Origin: JAJDIA01 sp031555145
Lineage (GTDB): Bacteria > Bacteroidota > Bacteroidia > Bacteroidales > Tannerellaceae
Assembly (NCBI GenBank): GCA_031555145.1
Contig: JAVBUR010000027.1
Span: forward strand, 1 to 64,000
Reading direction: 5' to 3'
DNA: 64,000 nucleotides
Below the pieces are notes generated by a model that saw only the letters and a list, made by a program, of their open reading frames with translations, was not told the origin of the DNA and did not search any database. A program made the translations under genes and the position numbers. Of this stretch, positions 35,614 to 44,706 are shown one piece after another (positions within the stretch are counted from its first letter, which is position 1; every line of letters starts with the position of its first letter).

Positions 35614-36924
35614 TTAGTCGTTGTTGGTGGTATACATATAGTTATATACGGCCATGAGGTGCTGGATGCGGTGGGTGGCAGCCGACTGCTTCGCCATATC
35701 TTCGGCATTGATGTCGCGGATAAGGTCGGTGACAGAGATTACACCGTTGGTGAGCTTTACCTCTGAGGCTTGCTTGATGCTGGTACGCAGGCGGATGATG
35801 TCGTCATCGGAACGGACGAGGTCGTTCATCTTCTGTATCTCGGTGTTTTGCTGCATCTGTTGTAACTGAGTGTTGAAGAGGAAGGTTTCGCGCTGCACGT
35901 CGATGTTGCGTTGGCTGGTTTCGATCTTGCGGCGGTCGTTCTTCAGGGTGTAGAGCTTGCCGAGGTTCCACGACATGCGGACGCCGGCGATGTAGAAGGG
36001 TTCGAAGCTGTCTTCCAGCATGTTCAGTCCCGGTTTACCATAACCGCCTTGCACAAAGGCATGGAAGCGGGGCATGAGGCCGGAGGTGACCAGCTTGTTT
36101 TGTGCTTCCATCGAGGCATACTGTGCATCGAGGGCACGCAGTTCGGGACGGTTGATCACGGGCGAAAGGGAGGTGCCCGGTACGATGGGTTGATCCAAGA
36201 CGGCCTGCGTCATCGGATGGCCGGTCAGCGCACCCAGCATGGTGCTGTAGGCTGTACGCGAGGCACGGAGTTCAATTTCCCGCTGACGGGCGTTGAGGAG
36301 TTCGACCTGCATGCTTTCGCGGTCAGATTGGTTAGCTACGCCGTTGTCGATCATGCCGGATATGCGGTCGATGTTTACCTGTAGTTCTTTCTGCAACAGG
36401 GTATTCTGACGGAGGAGTTCGTCTTGCAGCAGGCAGCCGAAGTAGAGTTGGTTCACGCGGTCGTTGAGGGCGTAGAGGTCGCTTTCGAGTTGTTCGCGGG
36501 AGGCAGTTGCTTCGGCACGGGTTACGTCACGGGTGGAGCGGATGGTGCCACCATCCCAGATAGTCTGGGTTACTTCGGCTGCGACCTGGTATTGGTCTTT
36601 GCTTAAGATGGGGATATCAAACCCCGGGATGAGGGCGCTGATCTTGTCGCCATCGAACGGTAGTTTGGTCACGTCGCTCTGGTAGGTTGCCTTGGCGTTG
36701 ACCGATACCTGCGGTAGCCAACCTTTACCGGCGTTCGAGAGGTTGTATTGCTCGGCATCGGCTATCAGGCCGAAGCGTTTCACCTGGGGGTAGTTGGTGC
36801 GCGCCCATTCATAACATTGTTTCAATGTAACGGTTTCCTGGGCGGAGGCGACCGATGTTGCCATGCACAGCAACAGGCATACGGTGCCCGACAAGCAGCG
36901 GTTTATCAAACAATCTTTCTGCAT
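35614..36924 (-). CDS. TolC family outer-membrane efflux protein
   Basis: This 436-residue protein has a signal peptide (to SVASAQE, about 28 residues) and two TolC halves, each with the long alpha-helical hairpins and beta-strands of the family (VTLKQCYEWARTNYPQVK; QVAAEVTQTIWDGGTI; FYIAGVRMSWNLGKLYTLKND). It gives the exporter its outer-membrane channel. It is first after the TetR gene, 12 bases from its stop, so all seven genes form one operon under TetR control. Confidence 0.9.
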   Translation of the reverse strand: MQKDCLINRCLSGTVCLLLCMATSVASAQETVTLKQCYEWARTNYPQVKRFGLIADAEQYNLSNAGKGWLPQVSVNAKATYQSDVTKLPFDGDKISALIPGFDIPILSKDQYQVAAEVTQTIWDGGTIRSTRDVTRAEATASREQLESDLYALNDRVNQLYFGCLLQDELLRQNTLLQKELQVNIDRISGMIDNGVANQSDRESMQVELLNARQREIELRASRTAYSTMLGALTGHPMTQAVLDQPIVPGTSLSPVINRPELRALDAQYASMEAQNKLVTSGLMPRFHAFVQGGYGKPGLNMLEDSFEPFYIAGVRMSWNLGKLYTLKNDRRKIETSQRNIDVQRETFLFNTQLQQMQQNTEIQKMNDLVRSDDDIIRLRTSIKQASEVKLTNGVISVTDLIRDINAEDMAKQSAATHRIQHLMAVYNYMYTTNND

Positions 36925-36936
36925 AACTATCCTATA

Positions 36937-37587
36937 TTAATTGGTTTCACTTTTCATTATAGCGCCATCAGGCGTCAACATCCGCAGCAGGTTATACTTC
37001 ACCAGTTCTTTCCGTTGCATATATGCCTCCATATACAGTTCCATATCACCACCCATGAAGACCAGGCTCAACGGGTTGCGTACCAACAAGGGGAAAATAA
37101 GCTGGCCGACAACAGACGACATAATATCTATTAACGGATATTTTCGTATGATCCCTTTTTCCATCTCCTCCTCTATCTGAACACGCATCAGTAGGATAGG
37201 CTGAATACGTTGTGGATCTTTCAGTACTGTCTGATAGACATGCCCCGGATCACGGTTCAGTTCATTGATGATGAATAGTGGCAGGGACAGGTTATTTCGC
37301 AGGATCTCCACATATTGGTCGATAATTTGCGGAAACTTGTCCAGCATCGTGCCTTCACTCTTCATTATACGTTCTATATTCGGTAGTAACACATCCATCA
37401 ACCGTCCCAGAATCGCATCAAACAACATCTGCTTGGTGCGGTAATAATAATGCAAGGCCGTCCGCCCAATCCCGGCTTCGGCAGCCACGTCGCTCATGGT
37501 GGTTGCTTCAAATCCCTTGCGTACGAATACCCGCTTGGCGGCTTCGAGTATGCGGGATTCCATGTCCAATGTTTCGTCTGTACTCAT
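36937..37587 (-). CDS. TetR family repressor of the exporter operon
   Basis: This 216-residue regulator is started at MSTDETLDMES (37587); the longest frame would add 15 residues. The N-terminal TetR helix-turn-helix is complete (RILEAAKRVFVRKGFEATT, VAAEAGIGRTALHYYYRTK). The C-terminal ligand domain is unassigned but resembles the CecR/YbiH type that controls ybhGFSR-like exporters. Just upstream lies an array of three 13-bp repeats ending in a short palindrome (37624-37666), a good candidate operator for autoregulation. It leads the exporter operon. Confidence 0.9.
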   Translation of the reverse strand: MSTDETLDMESRILEAAKRVFVRKGFEATTMSDVAAEAGIGRTALHYYYRTKQMLFDAILGRLMDVLLPNIERIMKSEGTMLDKFPQIIDQYVEILRNNLSLPLFIINELNRDPGHVYQTVLKDPQRIQPILLMRVQIEEEMEKGIIRKYPLIDIMSSVVGQLIFPLLVRNPLSLVFMGGDMELYMEAYMQRKELVKYNLLRMLTPDGAIMKSETN

Positions 37588-37623
37588 CGTGATATAAATG
37601 TTATTATTTGTTTTGCCTTTACT

Positions 37624-37666
37624 GTCTGTCACATCAGTCTGTCATCATAGTCTGACATATGTGTCA
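37624..37666. promoter_or_regulatory. Candidate TetR operator array, 13-bp repeats
   Basis: Three direct repeats begin GTCTGTCA (37624), GTCTGTCA (37637) and GTCTGACA (37650), exactly 13 bases apart. The last overlaps TGACA-4-TGTCA (37653-37666), a palindrome. The array is 37 bases before the TetR ATG. Confidence 0.55.
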
Positions 37667-37773
37667 AATGTATGGAGTATTTTAATACGACGTACGCATT
37701 AGTGTTGAATTTAATATAATTTAACCTGAATCAATATAAAGACGTTGGGTAAAGCCGGAAGGAGAGGATACAA

Positions 37774-37800
37774 AAAGGGCACCCACGAGGAGTGCCCTTT
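37774..37800 (-). terminator. Terminator of the thirteen-gene operon
   Basis: AAAGGGCAC (37774-37782) and GTGCCCTTT (37792-37800) form a perfect 9-bp stem with a 9-base loop. On the minus strand the stem is followed by a T-run, 33 bases after the GH130 stop. This marks the 3' end of the long cluster. Confidence 0.8.
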
Positions 37801-37832
37801 ACTATTAATCGCAAATCTAAACTGTTGTCGGT

Positions 37833-38831
37833 TTATACAATCGAATTCTTCTTCGTAAAGTCGATGATCTCGTCGATGTAGCCGAAGACGAGTCCGGTAA
37901 CCGTGTCGGCACAGCCGTAGTAGATGGCAATGCGACGGGTTTCGGGATCGTGGAGGGCGGCACAGGGGAAGGTGACGTTGGGAACATCGCCCACACATTC
38001 GTACAGTTCCTGCGGCGAGATAAGATACGGACCGGAACGGAACTTTACTTTCCAGGGTTCGTCGATATCGAGGAGAGCCGAACTGAAGCTGTACACAAAG
38101 CCATTGCATGACTGGAGTACACCGTGGTAGATCAGCAACCAGCCTTCGGAGGTTTCGATGGGGATCGGCCCTGCTCCTATCTTGAGGCACTGCCAGGCGC
38201 TATCTTCAAACTTAGACGGAGCCATCACATGGCGGTGACGTCCCCAGAAGCACATATCGGGTGATTCGCTATAGAAGATATCACCGAAGGGTGTATGGCC
38301 GTTGTCGCTCGGGCGGTTTAGCATGGCGAAGCGGCCGTTGATCTTGCGGGGGAACATCACACCGTTACGGTTGAAGGGCAGGTAAGCGTTCTCCAACTGA
38401 TGGAAAGTTTCGAAGTCGTACGTATATGCCACGCCGATGGTCGGGCCATGATAGCCGTTACACCAGGTGATGTAGTAGCGGTCGTCAATCCAGCACACGC
38501 GCGGGTCGTAGCCATATACCCAATTGCCAATCTCGGGATCACCGCAGGTGAACTCAAGCTTCTCGTCGGATATATTCCAGTTGATGCCATCGGCGCTGAA
38601 GCCTACGTGCAGACGCATACGACGATTGGTGTCGTCGCAGCGGAACACACCGGCATAACCTCCCTTGAAGGGAACGACGGCACTGTTGAATATACTGTTA
38701 GATGTAGCAGTGAGGTTACGCGGAATCACCGGATTCTTTGAATAGCGCCACAGCACCTGCTTGCTTCCTTCCGGGCGATCTTCCCAAGGCATATCGGGCA
38801 GTGGAGCGCCCTGGATCGTTAATTTGCTCAT
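37833..38831 (-). CDS. GH130 mannoside phosphorylase / mannosidase
   Basis: This 332-residue five-bladed propeller enzyme belongs to GH130, which phosphorolyses or hydrolyses beta-mannosides. Family blocks include NSAVVPFKGGYAGVFRCDD, GYDPRVCWIDDRYYITWC with the proton donor Asp in the xDPR motif, and ALHDPETRRIAIYYGCADT near the C-terminus. It has no signal peptide. It is the final gene of the cluster, 32 bases after the symporter, and would yield mannose-1-phosphate if a phosphorylase. Whether it belongs to the same pathway as the haem proteins and DhaKL is unclear. Subfamily assignment needs alignment of the active-site loop. Confidence 0.9.
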   Translation of the reverse strand: MSKLTIQGAPLPDMPWEDRPEGSKQVLWRYSKNPVIPRNLTATSNSIFNSAVVPFKGGYAGVFRCDDTNRRMRLHVGFSADGINWNISDEKLEFTCGDPEIGNWVYGYDPRVCWIDDRYYITWCNGYHGPTIGVAYTYDFETFHQLENAYLPFNRNGVMFPRKINGRFAMLNRPSDNGHTPFGDIFYSESPDMCFWGRHRHVMAPSKFEDSAWQCLKIGAGPIPIETSEGWLLIYHGVLQSCNGFVYSFSSALLDIDEPWKVKFRSGPYLISPQELYECVGDVPNVTFPCAALHDPETRRIAIYYGCADTVTGLVFGYIDEIIDFTKKNSIV

Positions 38832-38863
38832 ATTTGTTAATCGTTATGAATTATGCCGCAAAG

Positions 38864-40747
38864 TTATTTCTTTTCTTCTAACTGAATGTCTTTCATCAGG
38901 GCATCGTAGTCTTTTTCTTCCGTATTCATCTTGTCATACCAGTTTTTTTTCAGAATCAGGGTAGTGATACCGAGGATGAGTACGGTAGTGAAGAGCGGCA
39001 TGCCTTCCTTAATGACGATATACATCGGAATAAGGGTGAGGCAACACTGCCATACAATACCGATACCAACGTTGAACATATCGCGCCTGAAGTGTGTATT
39101 GCGTTTCACCTGCGGATAACGGGCAACGGCCTTATCGGCGATCGGCCCCCAGAAACCCCAAGGACGGACGCGGACGTAGAAATTGATCAGTGTTTCGTCG
39201 TCGGTCGGCGCCGTGAGCAATGTGCCAACGATACAGCCAATGAACGATACCCCCATCAGCACAGGGAAGTAATACAGCGGCAACGTATCTGGGAAGAACT
39301 GTGGCACAACCATCGCCGCCATGATTCCCACCAGCATGCCCCAGAAGTAACCGTGTCCGTTAAACCGCCACCAGTGCCATTTCAGCATGTTGGCTGCAAT
39401 ATATCCACCATACAACGCCGACACGATCCATTGAAGCACCGAGTTGATATTCTCTACCCAGAAGCCGATCATAGTGCTAAACAGCACCACCAACACCGAC
39501 ACGAGATAGCTGGCGCGTATCTGCATCTTCGGCGTAGCCTTCGGATTGATGTATTTCAGATAGACATCGTTCACAATATAGGCAGGCGCCGCATTGACCG
39601 TAGAGGCGAAAGTAGACATAAATGCCGCCAGCAGCCCGGCGAGTAAAAGCCCGGCCAGACCGACAGGAACAAACTCACTGATAGCACGCGGCAGGATCGT
39701 CTCGAAGTCGACCCCCGCTCCCATCGCATTGAAATCTTCACTGAAAAAGACAATGGCCAGTACAGCAAATCCCATAATCATTAGGTAGCGCGGGATCAAC
39801 AGGATCACAGGCACGGATCCGCTCATCAACGCGGCTTCCTTCGGACTCTTACAGGCAAGGATCTTCTGCATATCGTAGTTGGGGGCAGGACCGGCCATAC
39901 TGAGGAAGATACCCTTGAAGAGCATCATCATCACAAAGATGGCAAAGAGGCTGTACTGGTCGGCCGCTATCTTATCCATGACGGATGGTAGCAGCGTACT
40001 CCAGTCGAGATCAAGCGTCCAACCAAAGAAGGGCGAATCCCATCCCTCCGGCACGTGGGCAGCCAACATATCGGGACTAACCTTCATCATGGCAATAACT
40101 GCAATCACAATACCGGCCACGGTCATGATCGCAAACTGCACCACGTCTGTCCACACAATACTCAACATTCCCCCCATGATCACATAGAAGGTGGCAATAG
40201 TCGTAAAGAAGATACCGTAAAGATGAGGCACATATTCAGGTGCCACATCAAACGGTACGAATTGCGACACGATCTCCCAGGGGAAGAAAATCTCCATGAA
40301 CTTACCGATACCGATAAAGCCGTAGCTGAGGAAGCCCAGTACACCGATCACAGCATAGAGTATGACGATGGTGTGCGACAGGGTCGCTCCCTTTCCGAAT
40401 CCGAAGCGGGTACGTATCCACTCGGCGCCCGTCAGCACATTAGATCGACGCAGCCAGATGGAGAGGTAGATCATCAGGAATATTTGGTTGAACACCGGCC
40501 ACAGCCAGGGTACCCACATGCTCTTCAATCCGTAGACAAAAGCCAGGTACACCATCCACATGGTGCCGGATATATCAAACATACCAGAGGCATTGGACAG
40601 CCCCAGCATATAGAACGGCAGGGTTTTCCCGCCGAGGAAATACGCATCGAGGTTCTTCGACGCCCGCTTTTTCAGCATAAGGCCGATTACTACCATGGCG
40701 ATCAGGTAGAGCACGATGATCAGAATATCGATCAGGTGTAGTTTCAT
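38864..40747 (-). CDS. Sodium:solute symporter (SSS family)
   Basis: This 627-residue inner-membrane protein has about 14 hydrophobic segments and the SSS pattern: an N-terminal FLGGKTLPFYMLGLSNASGM, the helix-2/3 region IGVLGFLSYGFIGIG, and the VNAAPAYIVNDVYLKYI block after LAAFMSTFAST. It resembles the SGLT-like sugar or acid transporters of Bacteroidetes. In this cluster it is the only obvious inner-membrane importer, so its substrate is probably the compound phosphorylated by DhaKL or split by the LsrF-like enzyme, or an oxidised product made by the periplasmic haem proteins. Confidence 0.9.
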   Translation of the reverse strand: MKLHLIDILIIVLYLIAMVVIGLMLKKRASKNLDAYFLGGKTLPFYMLGLSNASGMFDISGTMWMVYLAFVYGLKSMWVPWLWPVFNQIFLMIYLSIWLRRSNVLTGAEWIRTRFGFGKGATLSHTIVILYAVIGVLGFLSYGFIGIGKFMEIFFPWEIVSQFVPFDVAPEYVPHLYGIFFTTIATFYVIMGGMLSIVWTDVVQFAIMTVAGIVIAVIAMMKVSPDMLAAHVPEGWDSPFFGWTLDLDWSTLLPSVMDKIAADQYSLFAIFVMMMLFKGIFLSMAGPAPNYDMQKILACKSPKEAALMSGSVPVILLIPRYLMIMGFAVLAIVFFSEDFNAMGAGVDFETILPRAISEFVPVGLAGLLLAGLLAAFMSTFASTVNAAPAYIVNDVYLKYINPKATPKMQIRASYLVSVLVVLFSTMIGFWVENINSVLQWIVSALYGGYIAANMLKWHWWRFNGHGYFWGMLVGIMAAMVVPQFFPDTLPLYYFPVLMGVSFIGCIVGTLLTAPTDDETLINFYVRVRPWGFWGPIADKAVARYPQVKRNTHFRRDMFNVGIGIVWQCCLTLIPMYIVIKEGMPLFTTVLILGITTLILKKNWYDKMNTEEKDYDALMKDIQLEEKK

Positions 40748-40780
40748 GTGGTCTTCGTTGTTTTATTTCGTAAATACAGA

Positions 40781-41665
40781 TCAGGGAACAAGACAGATCG
40801 CCGAGATCATACCGAATGTGGTAGTATCTTCAATCGACCATACCATGTTGTTATCTTTATCTATCTCAACTACTTGGGGAGCCAGGTCGGCACCATGTCC
40901 CTGCCAGTTGCAGATGTACATGCCACCGGTGGCTGTCGGGAGCAGCTCGGCTACGAAGGCCAGCGGGGCACCGGTGATATCGGCCTGATGGATGACGCGG
41001 ACAACTTCACTTGTTTTGAAATTGAGTTCGAGTACACAATGGCCGTCGCCACCAGCTACGAGCCAGTTACCATTCGGCAGCAATGCTGTGCTGAAAGGGG
41101 TACCTTCTACGATCACACTCTTCACGGTTTCGCCCGAAGGGGCAATCTCGCGTACTTCGGAAGTGGCAAACAGGGGCACCATATAGTTACCGGCCGGGTT
41201 CTTCACCACCTGGCGGAACTGTGCGTGGGGTACTTCGATACCGGTTTCAAACTCGGTACGGCTGATGATCGTGCCAACCTTATCTACTTCAAGGATAGTT
41301 GCCGGGTGACCACACCATGCCAACAGGAAATTTCCGTTGGGCAGGACACGGGCGGTCTGCATTTCAGCACCTTCGGGTGCTGGGATGTTCCATACGTCTT
41401 GTTTGTCGCGGGTTATCAGCTTGGCACCTTTCGAATAGGCGAAGAGGATGTTGCCGTCGGCAGTAACGCCTAAGGAGTTACATTCCCAACCTTTTTCGAG
41501 AGGAAGTTCCCATTGGATGGCTTTTGTATCTTTATCGATCATCGCAATTTTGTTCCAACCGGAACCGGCCAGAAGCAATTGTTCGGACTTTGCGGGTTTT
41601 TCAGTACAGGAAGAGAAGGAGAAAAGGCCTGCTACTGCAAGGCTGAAGAGAATTGACTTTTTCAT
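40781..41665 (-). CDS. Beta-propeller lipoprotein
   Basis: This 294-residue protein has a lipoprotein signal (LFSFSSCTEK, Cys about residue 20) and repeated propeller-blade strands such as RVLPNGNFLLAWCG, ALLPNGNWLVAGGD and TGGMYICNWQGHG, with W/D-rich loops like PQQ or SMP-30-type propellers. No haem or catalytic motif is visible, so it may bind a ligand or partner rather than react. It lies between the symporter and the LsrF-like gene, after a strong hairpin at 41701-41746. Confidence 0.75.
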   Translation of the reverse strand: MKKSILFSLAVAGLFSFSSCTEKPAKSEQLLLAGSGWNKIAMIDKDTKAIQWELPLEKGWECNSLGVTADGNILFAYSKGAKLITRDKQDVWNIPAPEGAEMQTARVLPNGNFLLAWCGHPATILEVDKVGTIISRTEFETGIEVPHAQFRQVVKNPAGNYMVPLFATSEVREIAPSGETVKSVIVEGTPFSTALLPNGNWLVAGGDGHCVLELNFKTSEVVRVIHQADITGAPLAFVAELLPTATGGMYICNWQGHGADLAPQVVEIDKDNNMVWSIEDTTTFGMISAICLVP

Positions 41666-41700
41666 GGATAATAATTTATATTGTACTAATTATAAGAAAT

Positions 41701-41746
41701 GTACCGCTTGCGCTTCCCTCTTGAGAGGGGGAAGTGCAAGCGGTAC
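41701..41746. terminator. Large hairpin between LsrF-like and propeller genes
   Basis: GTACCGCTTGC and GCAAGCGGTAC bound a 46-base inverted repeat with one mismatch and a short loop; the inner part pairs CTTCC with GGAAG. It lies 13 bases after the LsrF-like stop. There is no clear T-run in the minus direction, so partial termination or RNA stabilisation is possible. Confidence 0.6.
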
Positions 41747-41759
41747 AGTTTTCCAAGGT

Positions 41760-42632
41760 TTACTTTGACAAGTCCTGGAAGAGTTCGTAGCCCTGTGCCG
41801 GAGTAAGGCCTTCGTGCACAACGGCATGGACGGCCTGGATCATGGCAGCGGGCGATGTGCTCTGGAACACGTTACGACCCATATCAACACCGGCAGCACC
41901 TTCATTGATAGCGTTGTAGCAGAGTTCGAGGGCTTCCTTTTCGGGGAGTTTCTTTCCACCGGCGATCACTACAGGAACGGGGCAGGCTGCCACAACGTTC
42001 TCGAAGCCTTCGCAGTAGTAGGTCTTCACGATGGCGGCACCATTCTCGGCACAGATGCGGGAAGCAAGGCCAAAGTAACGGGCATCGCGCGCCATTTGTT
42101 TGCCAACGGCAGTTACACCCATCACGGGGATATTGTAACGGCTACCCATGTCAACGGCCTTGTAAAGGTTGGCAATTGTCTTGGCTTCGTATGCAGAATC
42201 ACCGATTGCCAACATCACAGCCATAGCCGATACGTTCATCCGAATCGCGTCTTCGATATCGATCACCACGTTGTCGTTCAATTCCGTCAGGATCGACGTG
42301 CCGGCATCGGAACGAAGACAGATGGGTTTGTTCGTACTGGGCGGGATAGTGGAGCGCAGGATGCCACGGGTGCACATGAGGCAGTCGGCATACTCAATCA
42401 GGGGCACGATATTGAGGTCGATGCGTTCTACGCCCGACGTCGGTCCCATGATAAAACCGTGGTCGAAAGCCAGCATCACCGAACGGCCTGTCTTCGGATT
42501 GAAGATACGCGACAAGCGGTCTTTCATTCCCCAGGGTTGGTGGGCGGCTCCCTTCACGTGGAAGGAATCATTATTTGTTTGTACGCCTACACCGAAGTTG
42601 GCGCCTTCTCTCAGGTCATCTAAATCTGCCAT
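41760..42632 (-). CDS. LsrF-like class I aldolase / thiolase
   Basis: This 290-residue TIM-barrel enzyme follows E. coli LsrF almost motif for motif: MADLDDLREG, LSRIFNPKTGRSVMLAFDHG, CTRGILRSTIPP, KTYYCEGFENVV with the Schiff-base Lys, and CPVPVVIAGGKKLPEKEALE. LsrF splits 3-hydroxy-5-phosphonooxypentane-2,4-dione in autoinducer-2 breakdown. No lsr transporter or kinase is present here; instead DhaK/DhaL and a VOC protein precede it. It therefore more likely acts on a phosphorylated short keto-sugar or diketone made by DhaKL. It is cytoplasmic. Confidence 0.85.
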   Translation of the reverse strand: MADLDDLREGANFGVGVQTNNDSFHVKGAAHQPWGMKDRLSRIFNPKTGRSVMLAFDHGFIMGPTSGVERIDLNIVPLIEYADCLMCTRGILRSTIPPSTNKPICLRSDAGTSILTELNDNVVIDIEDAIRMNVSAMAVMLAIGDSAYEAKTIANLYKAVDMGSRYNIPVMGVTAVGKQMARDARYFGLASRICAENGAAIVKTYYCEGFENVVAACPVPVVIAGGKKLPEKEALELCYNAINEGAAGVDMGRNVFQSTSPAAMIQAVHAVVHEGLTPAQGYELFQDLSK

Positions 42633-42693
42633 ATTCTATACTTATATTATAATAAACTTATTTCAGCGTTATTTGTTTACGTTATCAGCCTTA

Positions 42694-43311
42694 CTATTTC
42701 AGTGCTTCGGCGAAAGAAGCGAACATACACGCCCAGGAAGTGGCACCGCTGTCGGCATAACCGATAGAGCGTTCGCCATAATTGCGGGCGCGACCAAAGT
42801 TAGCCTTCATCGGTACGGTTGCTTCGGCTCCCTGTTGGGCTGCATCAGCACCTGCCTGGAGGATAACGGCGATATCGTCGGATGTACAGGCGTCCATTGC
42901 TTCCACGGCGGGAATAAGGGCGTCCATCATTGTCTTATCACCTTTCTGTGCTTTGGTCTGTTGCTTTACGTTAGCCAAACCACCGGCAAACATGGCCTTA
43001 ACGGCGGCGGCATCCAGTTCGGTTCCTGCGGTATGGTCGCTCATTCCCAGGAAGAAAGCGCCCAACAGCGTACTGGTGGAACCGCTTACTTCGAGCATTA
43101 CGCCCATACCCATATCACCCAGCATGGTTTTGAATTCCGTACCGGCAGCAGCCATACGTGTGATGGCGCTGAAAGCGGTAACGATAGCCGTGCCGTGGTC
43201 GCCGTCGCCGATTACAGCGTCGAGCTTTGAGAACTCGTCCTCACGCGCTTTGATGCGCGTGAGGGCGTTGTTCAGCATGGCCTTAAAGGCCTCTCTAGTC
43301 AGTTGTGTCAT
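42694..43311 (-). CDS. dhaL: Dihydroxyacetone kinase subunit DhaL
   Basis: This 205-residue nucleotide-binding subunit is started at MTQLTREAFK (43311), one base after the DhaK stop; the longer frame would overlap DhaK. The Mg-nucleotide site is visible as LDAVIGDGDHGTA, with the conserved Asp cluster of DhaL, followed by SGSTSTLLGAFF and helical repeats that cap the barrel. DhaL carries ATP/ADP and passes a phosphate to a substrate held by DhaK. No DhaM phosphotransferase gene is in the window, so ATP is the likely donor. Substrates besides dihydroxyacetone, such as erythrulose, are known in this family. Confidence 0.9.
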   Translation of the reverse strand: MTQLTREAFKAMLNNALTRIKAREDEFSKLDAVIGDGDHGTAIVTAFSAITRMAAAGTEFKTMLGDMGMGVMLEVSGSTSTLLGAFFLGMSDHTAGTELDAAAVKAMFAGGLANVKQQTKAQKGDKTMMDALIPAVEAMDACTSDDIAVILQAGADAAQQGAEATVPMKANFGRARNYGERSIGYADSGATSWACMFASFAEALK

Positions 43312-43312
43312 G

Positions 43313-44329
43313 TTATTTACCGATCGTTGTCCAATAAGGGGCATTCGCTTGTTTATCGTTGAGATATACCACATGGTCGTCGTCGAGGATGGCAAGCATC
43401 ATCTGGAAGCCGTGTTGTTCCTGTACGGTCAGGATTTCCTGTACGCGTGAAGAAGCGACTTTCATGCCGCGGCCTTCGAGTACCTTATAAGCCTGGCGGA
43501 ATACGATATTGAGCTCCATCAGTGTGGTAGCACCTACACCGTTGATGATGAGCATCATCTTGTCGCCGGCTTTCGGTTGAAGTTTCTTGCAAAGCTGGTC
43601 TACCATCAGGGTGGCTGTTTCGTCAGCAGAGACCAACGGGCGTTGACCGCCACCGCCTTCGCCATGTTGACCCATACCGATCTCCATAATGCCTTCGGGC
43701 AGGTCGCTGATGGTGGCATTGTTCTGCGGATGAGTACATTTACCCATGGCAACAGCCAATGTAGCGATGTTATTATTGAAGCGTTCGCCGATCTCGATCA
43801 GTTCGTCGATTGATTTGCCTTCTTCAGCAGCGGCACCAATGATCTTGATCAGGGGCACGCAACCGGCCAGACCGCGACGGTCGTCGTCGGGTGTATCCAA
43901 CCCTGAGCTGATATCATCATGTGTCATGATACTCTTTACAGAGATACCGGCACGGGCGGCCAACTGCATGGCCATGTTGGCGCTCATGATGTCGCCTGCG
44001 TGATTCAGTACCACCAACAGGATACCGGCTTCACGCTTCATCAGTTGCAATCCCTGGAACAAACGCTGTGCACCCGGTGCTGCGAAGATATCGCCTACTA
44101 CGGAGCAGTCTAACATACCTTCACCTACGAAGCCGCTCAATGCGGGCTCATGACCGGAACCACCCAGGGTTACGATGGCTACTTTGTCTTCACTTTTCGG
44201 ATTAGCGCGTACGATAATGTTTTCACCGCCCAGTTTCACCTGGTTCGGGTAAGCCAATGTGTATCCTTCCAACAGTTCGGGAGTTACCTCCATCGGGTCG
44301 TTGATAAATTTTGTCTTTACTTCTGACAT
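43313..44329 (-). CDS. dhaK: Dihydroxyacetone kinase subunit DhaK
   Basis: This 338-residue subunit binds the keto-sugar covalently through a His. The needed residues are visible: His60 in LGGSGHEPAL, Asp113 in LNHAGD and His222 in GMGQHGEGG, matching His56, Asp109 and His218 of E. coli DhaK. It is therefore likely active. It is followed by DhaL at one base, and preceded by a VOC gene. In this cluster the kinase would act on a compound imported by the symporter, whose phosphorylated form is then split by the LsrF-like enzyme. Confidence 0.92.
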   Translation of the reverse strand: MSEVKTKFINDPMEVTPELLEGYTLAYPNQVKLGGENIIVRANPKSEDKVAIVTLGGSGHEPALSGFVGEGMLDCSVVGDIFAAPGAQRLFQGLQLMKREAGILLVVLNHAGDIMSANMAMQLAARAGISVKSIMTHDDISSGLDTPDDDRRGLAGCVPLIKIIGAAAEEGKSIDELIEIGERFNNNIATLAVAMGKCTHPQNNATISDLPEGIMEIGMGQHGEGGGGQRPLVSADETATLMVDQLCKKLQPKAGDKMMLIINGVGATTLMELNIVFRQAYKVLEGRGMKVASSRVQEILTVQEQHGFQMMLAILDDDHVVYLNDKQANAPYWTTIGK

Positions 44330-44367
44330 AGTTTTGTCCTCCTTTTGTGTATTGTTATTAGTTCAGT

Positions 44368-44682
44368 TTATTTTATTTCCATAATTTCTACAGCGATTCC
44401 TTCTTCTTCGATGAAAGCGATCGTGAGGTGCTCGTCACATACTGTGATCGGGAAAATCACTTTCTTTCCTTCCAGTTCGGCGTGGATATCGGGCACTACA
44501 TAAGCCAGGTGAGTCTCTGTCTGCACCAGTTCGGGCATGCAGCTCCCCGGTTCGAACTTCAGCCACTCGATGTTGTTCGGGCTCTTGCTGATGTCTGTCA
44601 ACCAAACACTCAGGCCTTCATTGTACATAGCGCCTTCTTTCTTCTCGTTGGTAATGATACCGATGTGATGTAATGTTCTCAT
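44368..44682 (-). CDS. Small VOC family protein
   Basis: This 104-residue protein starts with LHHIGIITNEK, the typical first strand of a VOC domain with a His metal ligand, and ends with GIAVEIMEIK, where a metal-binding Glu is expected. It is too short for the two-module fold, so it probably works as a dimer. It sits between the cytochrome synthase and DhaK genes and may isomerise or dehydrate the pathway intermediate. The exact reaction is unknown. Confidence 0.8.
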   Translation of the reverse strand: MRTLHHIGIITNEKKEGAMYNEGLSVWLTDISKSPNNIEWLKFEPGSCMPELVQTETHLAYVVPDIHAELEGKKVIFPITVCDEHLTIAFIEEEGIAVEIMEIK

Positions 44683-44706
44683 GATCTTACGGTTTAAAGT
44701 GAATAA

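Noticed and set aside
41760..42632. An autoinducer-2 degradation operon
   Set aside because: Only the LsrF-like enzyme is present; no lsr transporter, kinase or repressor lies nearby.
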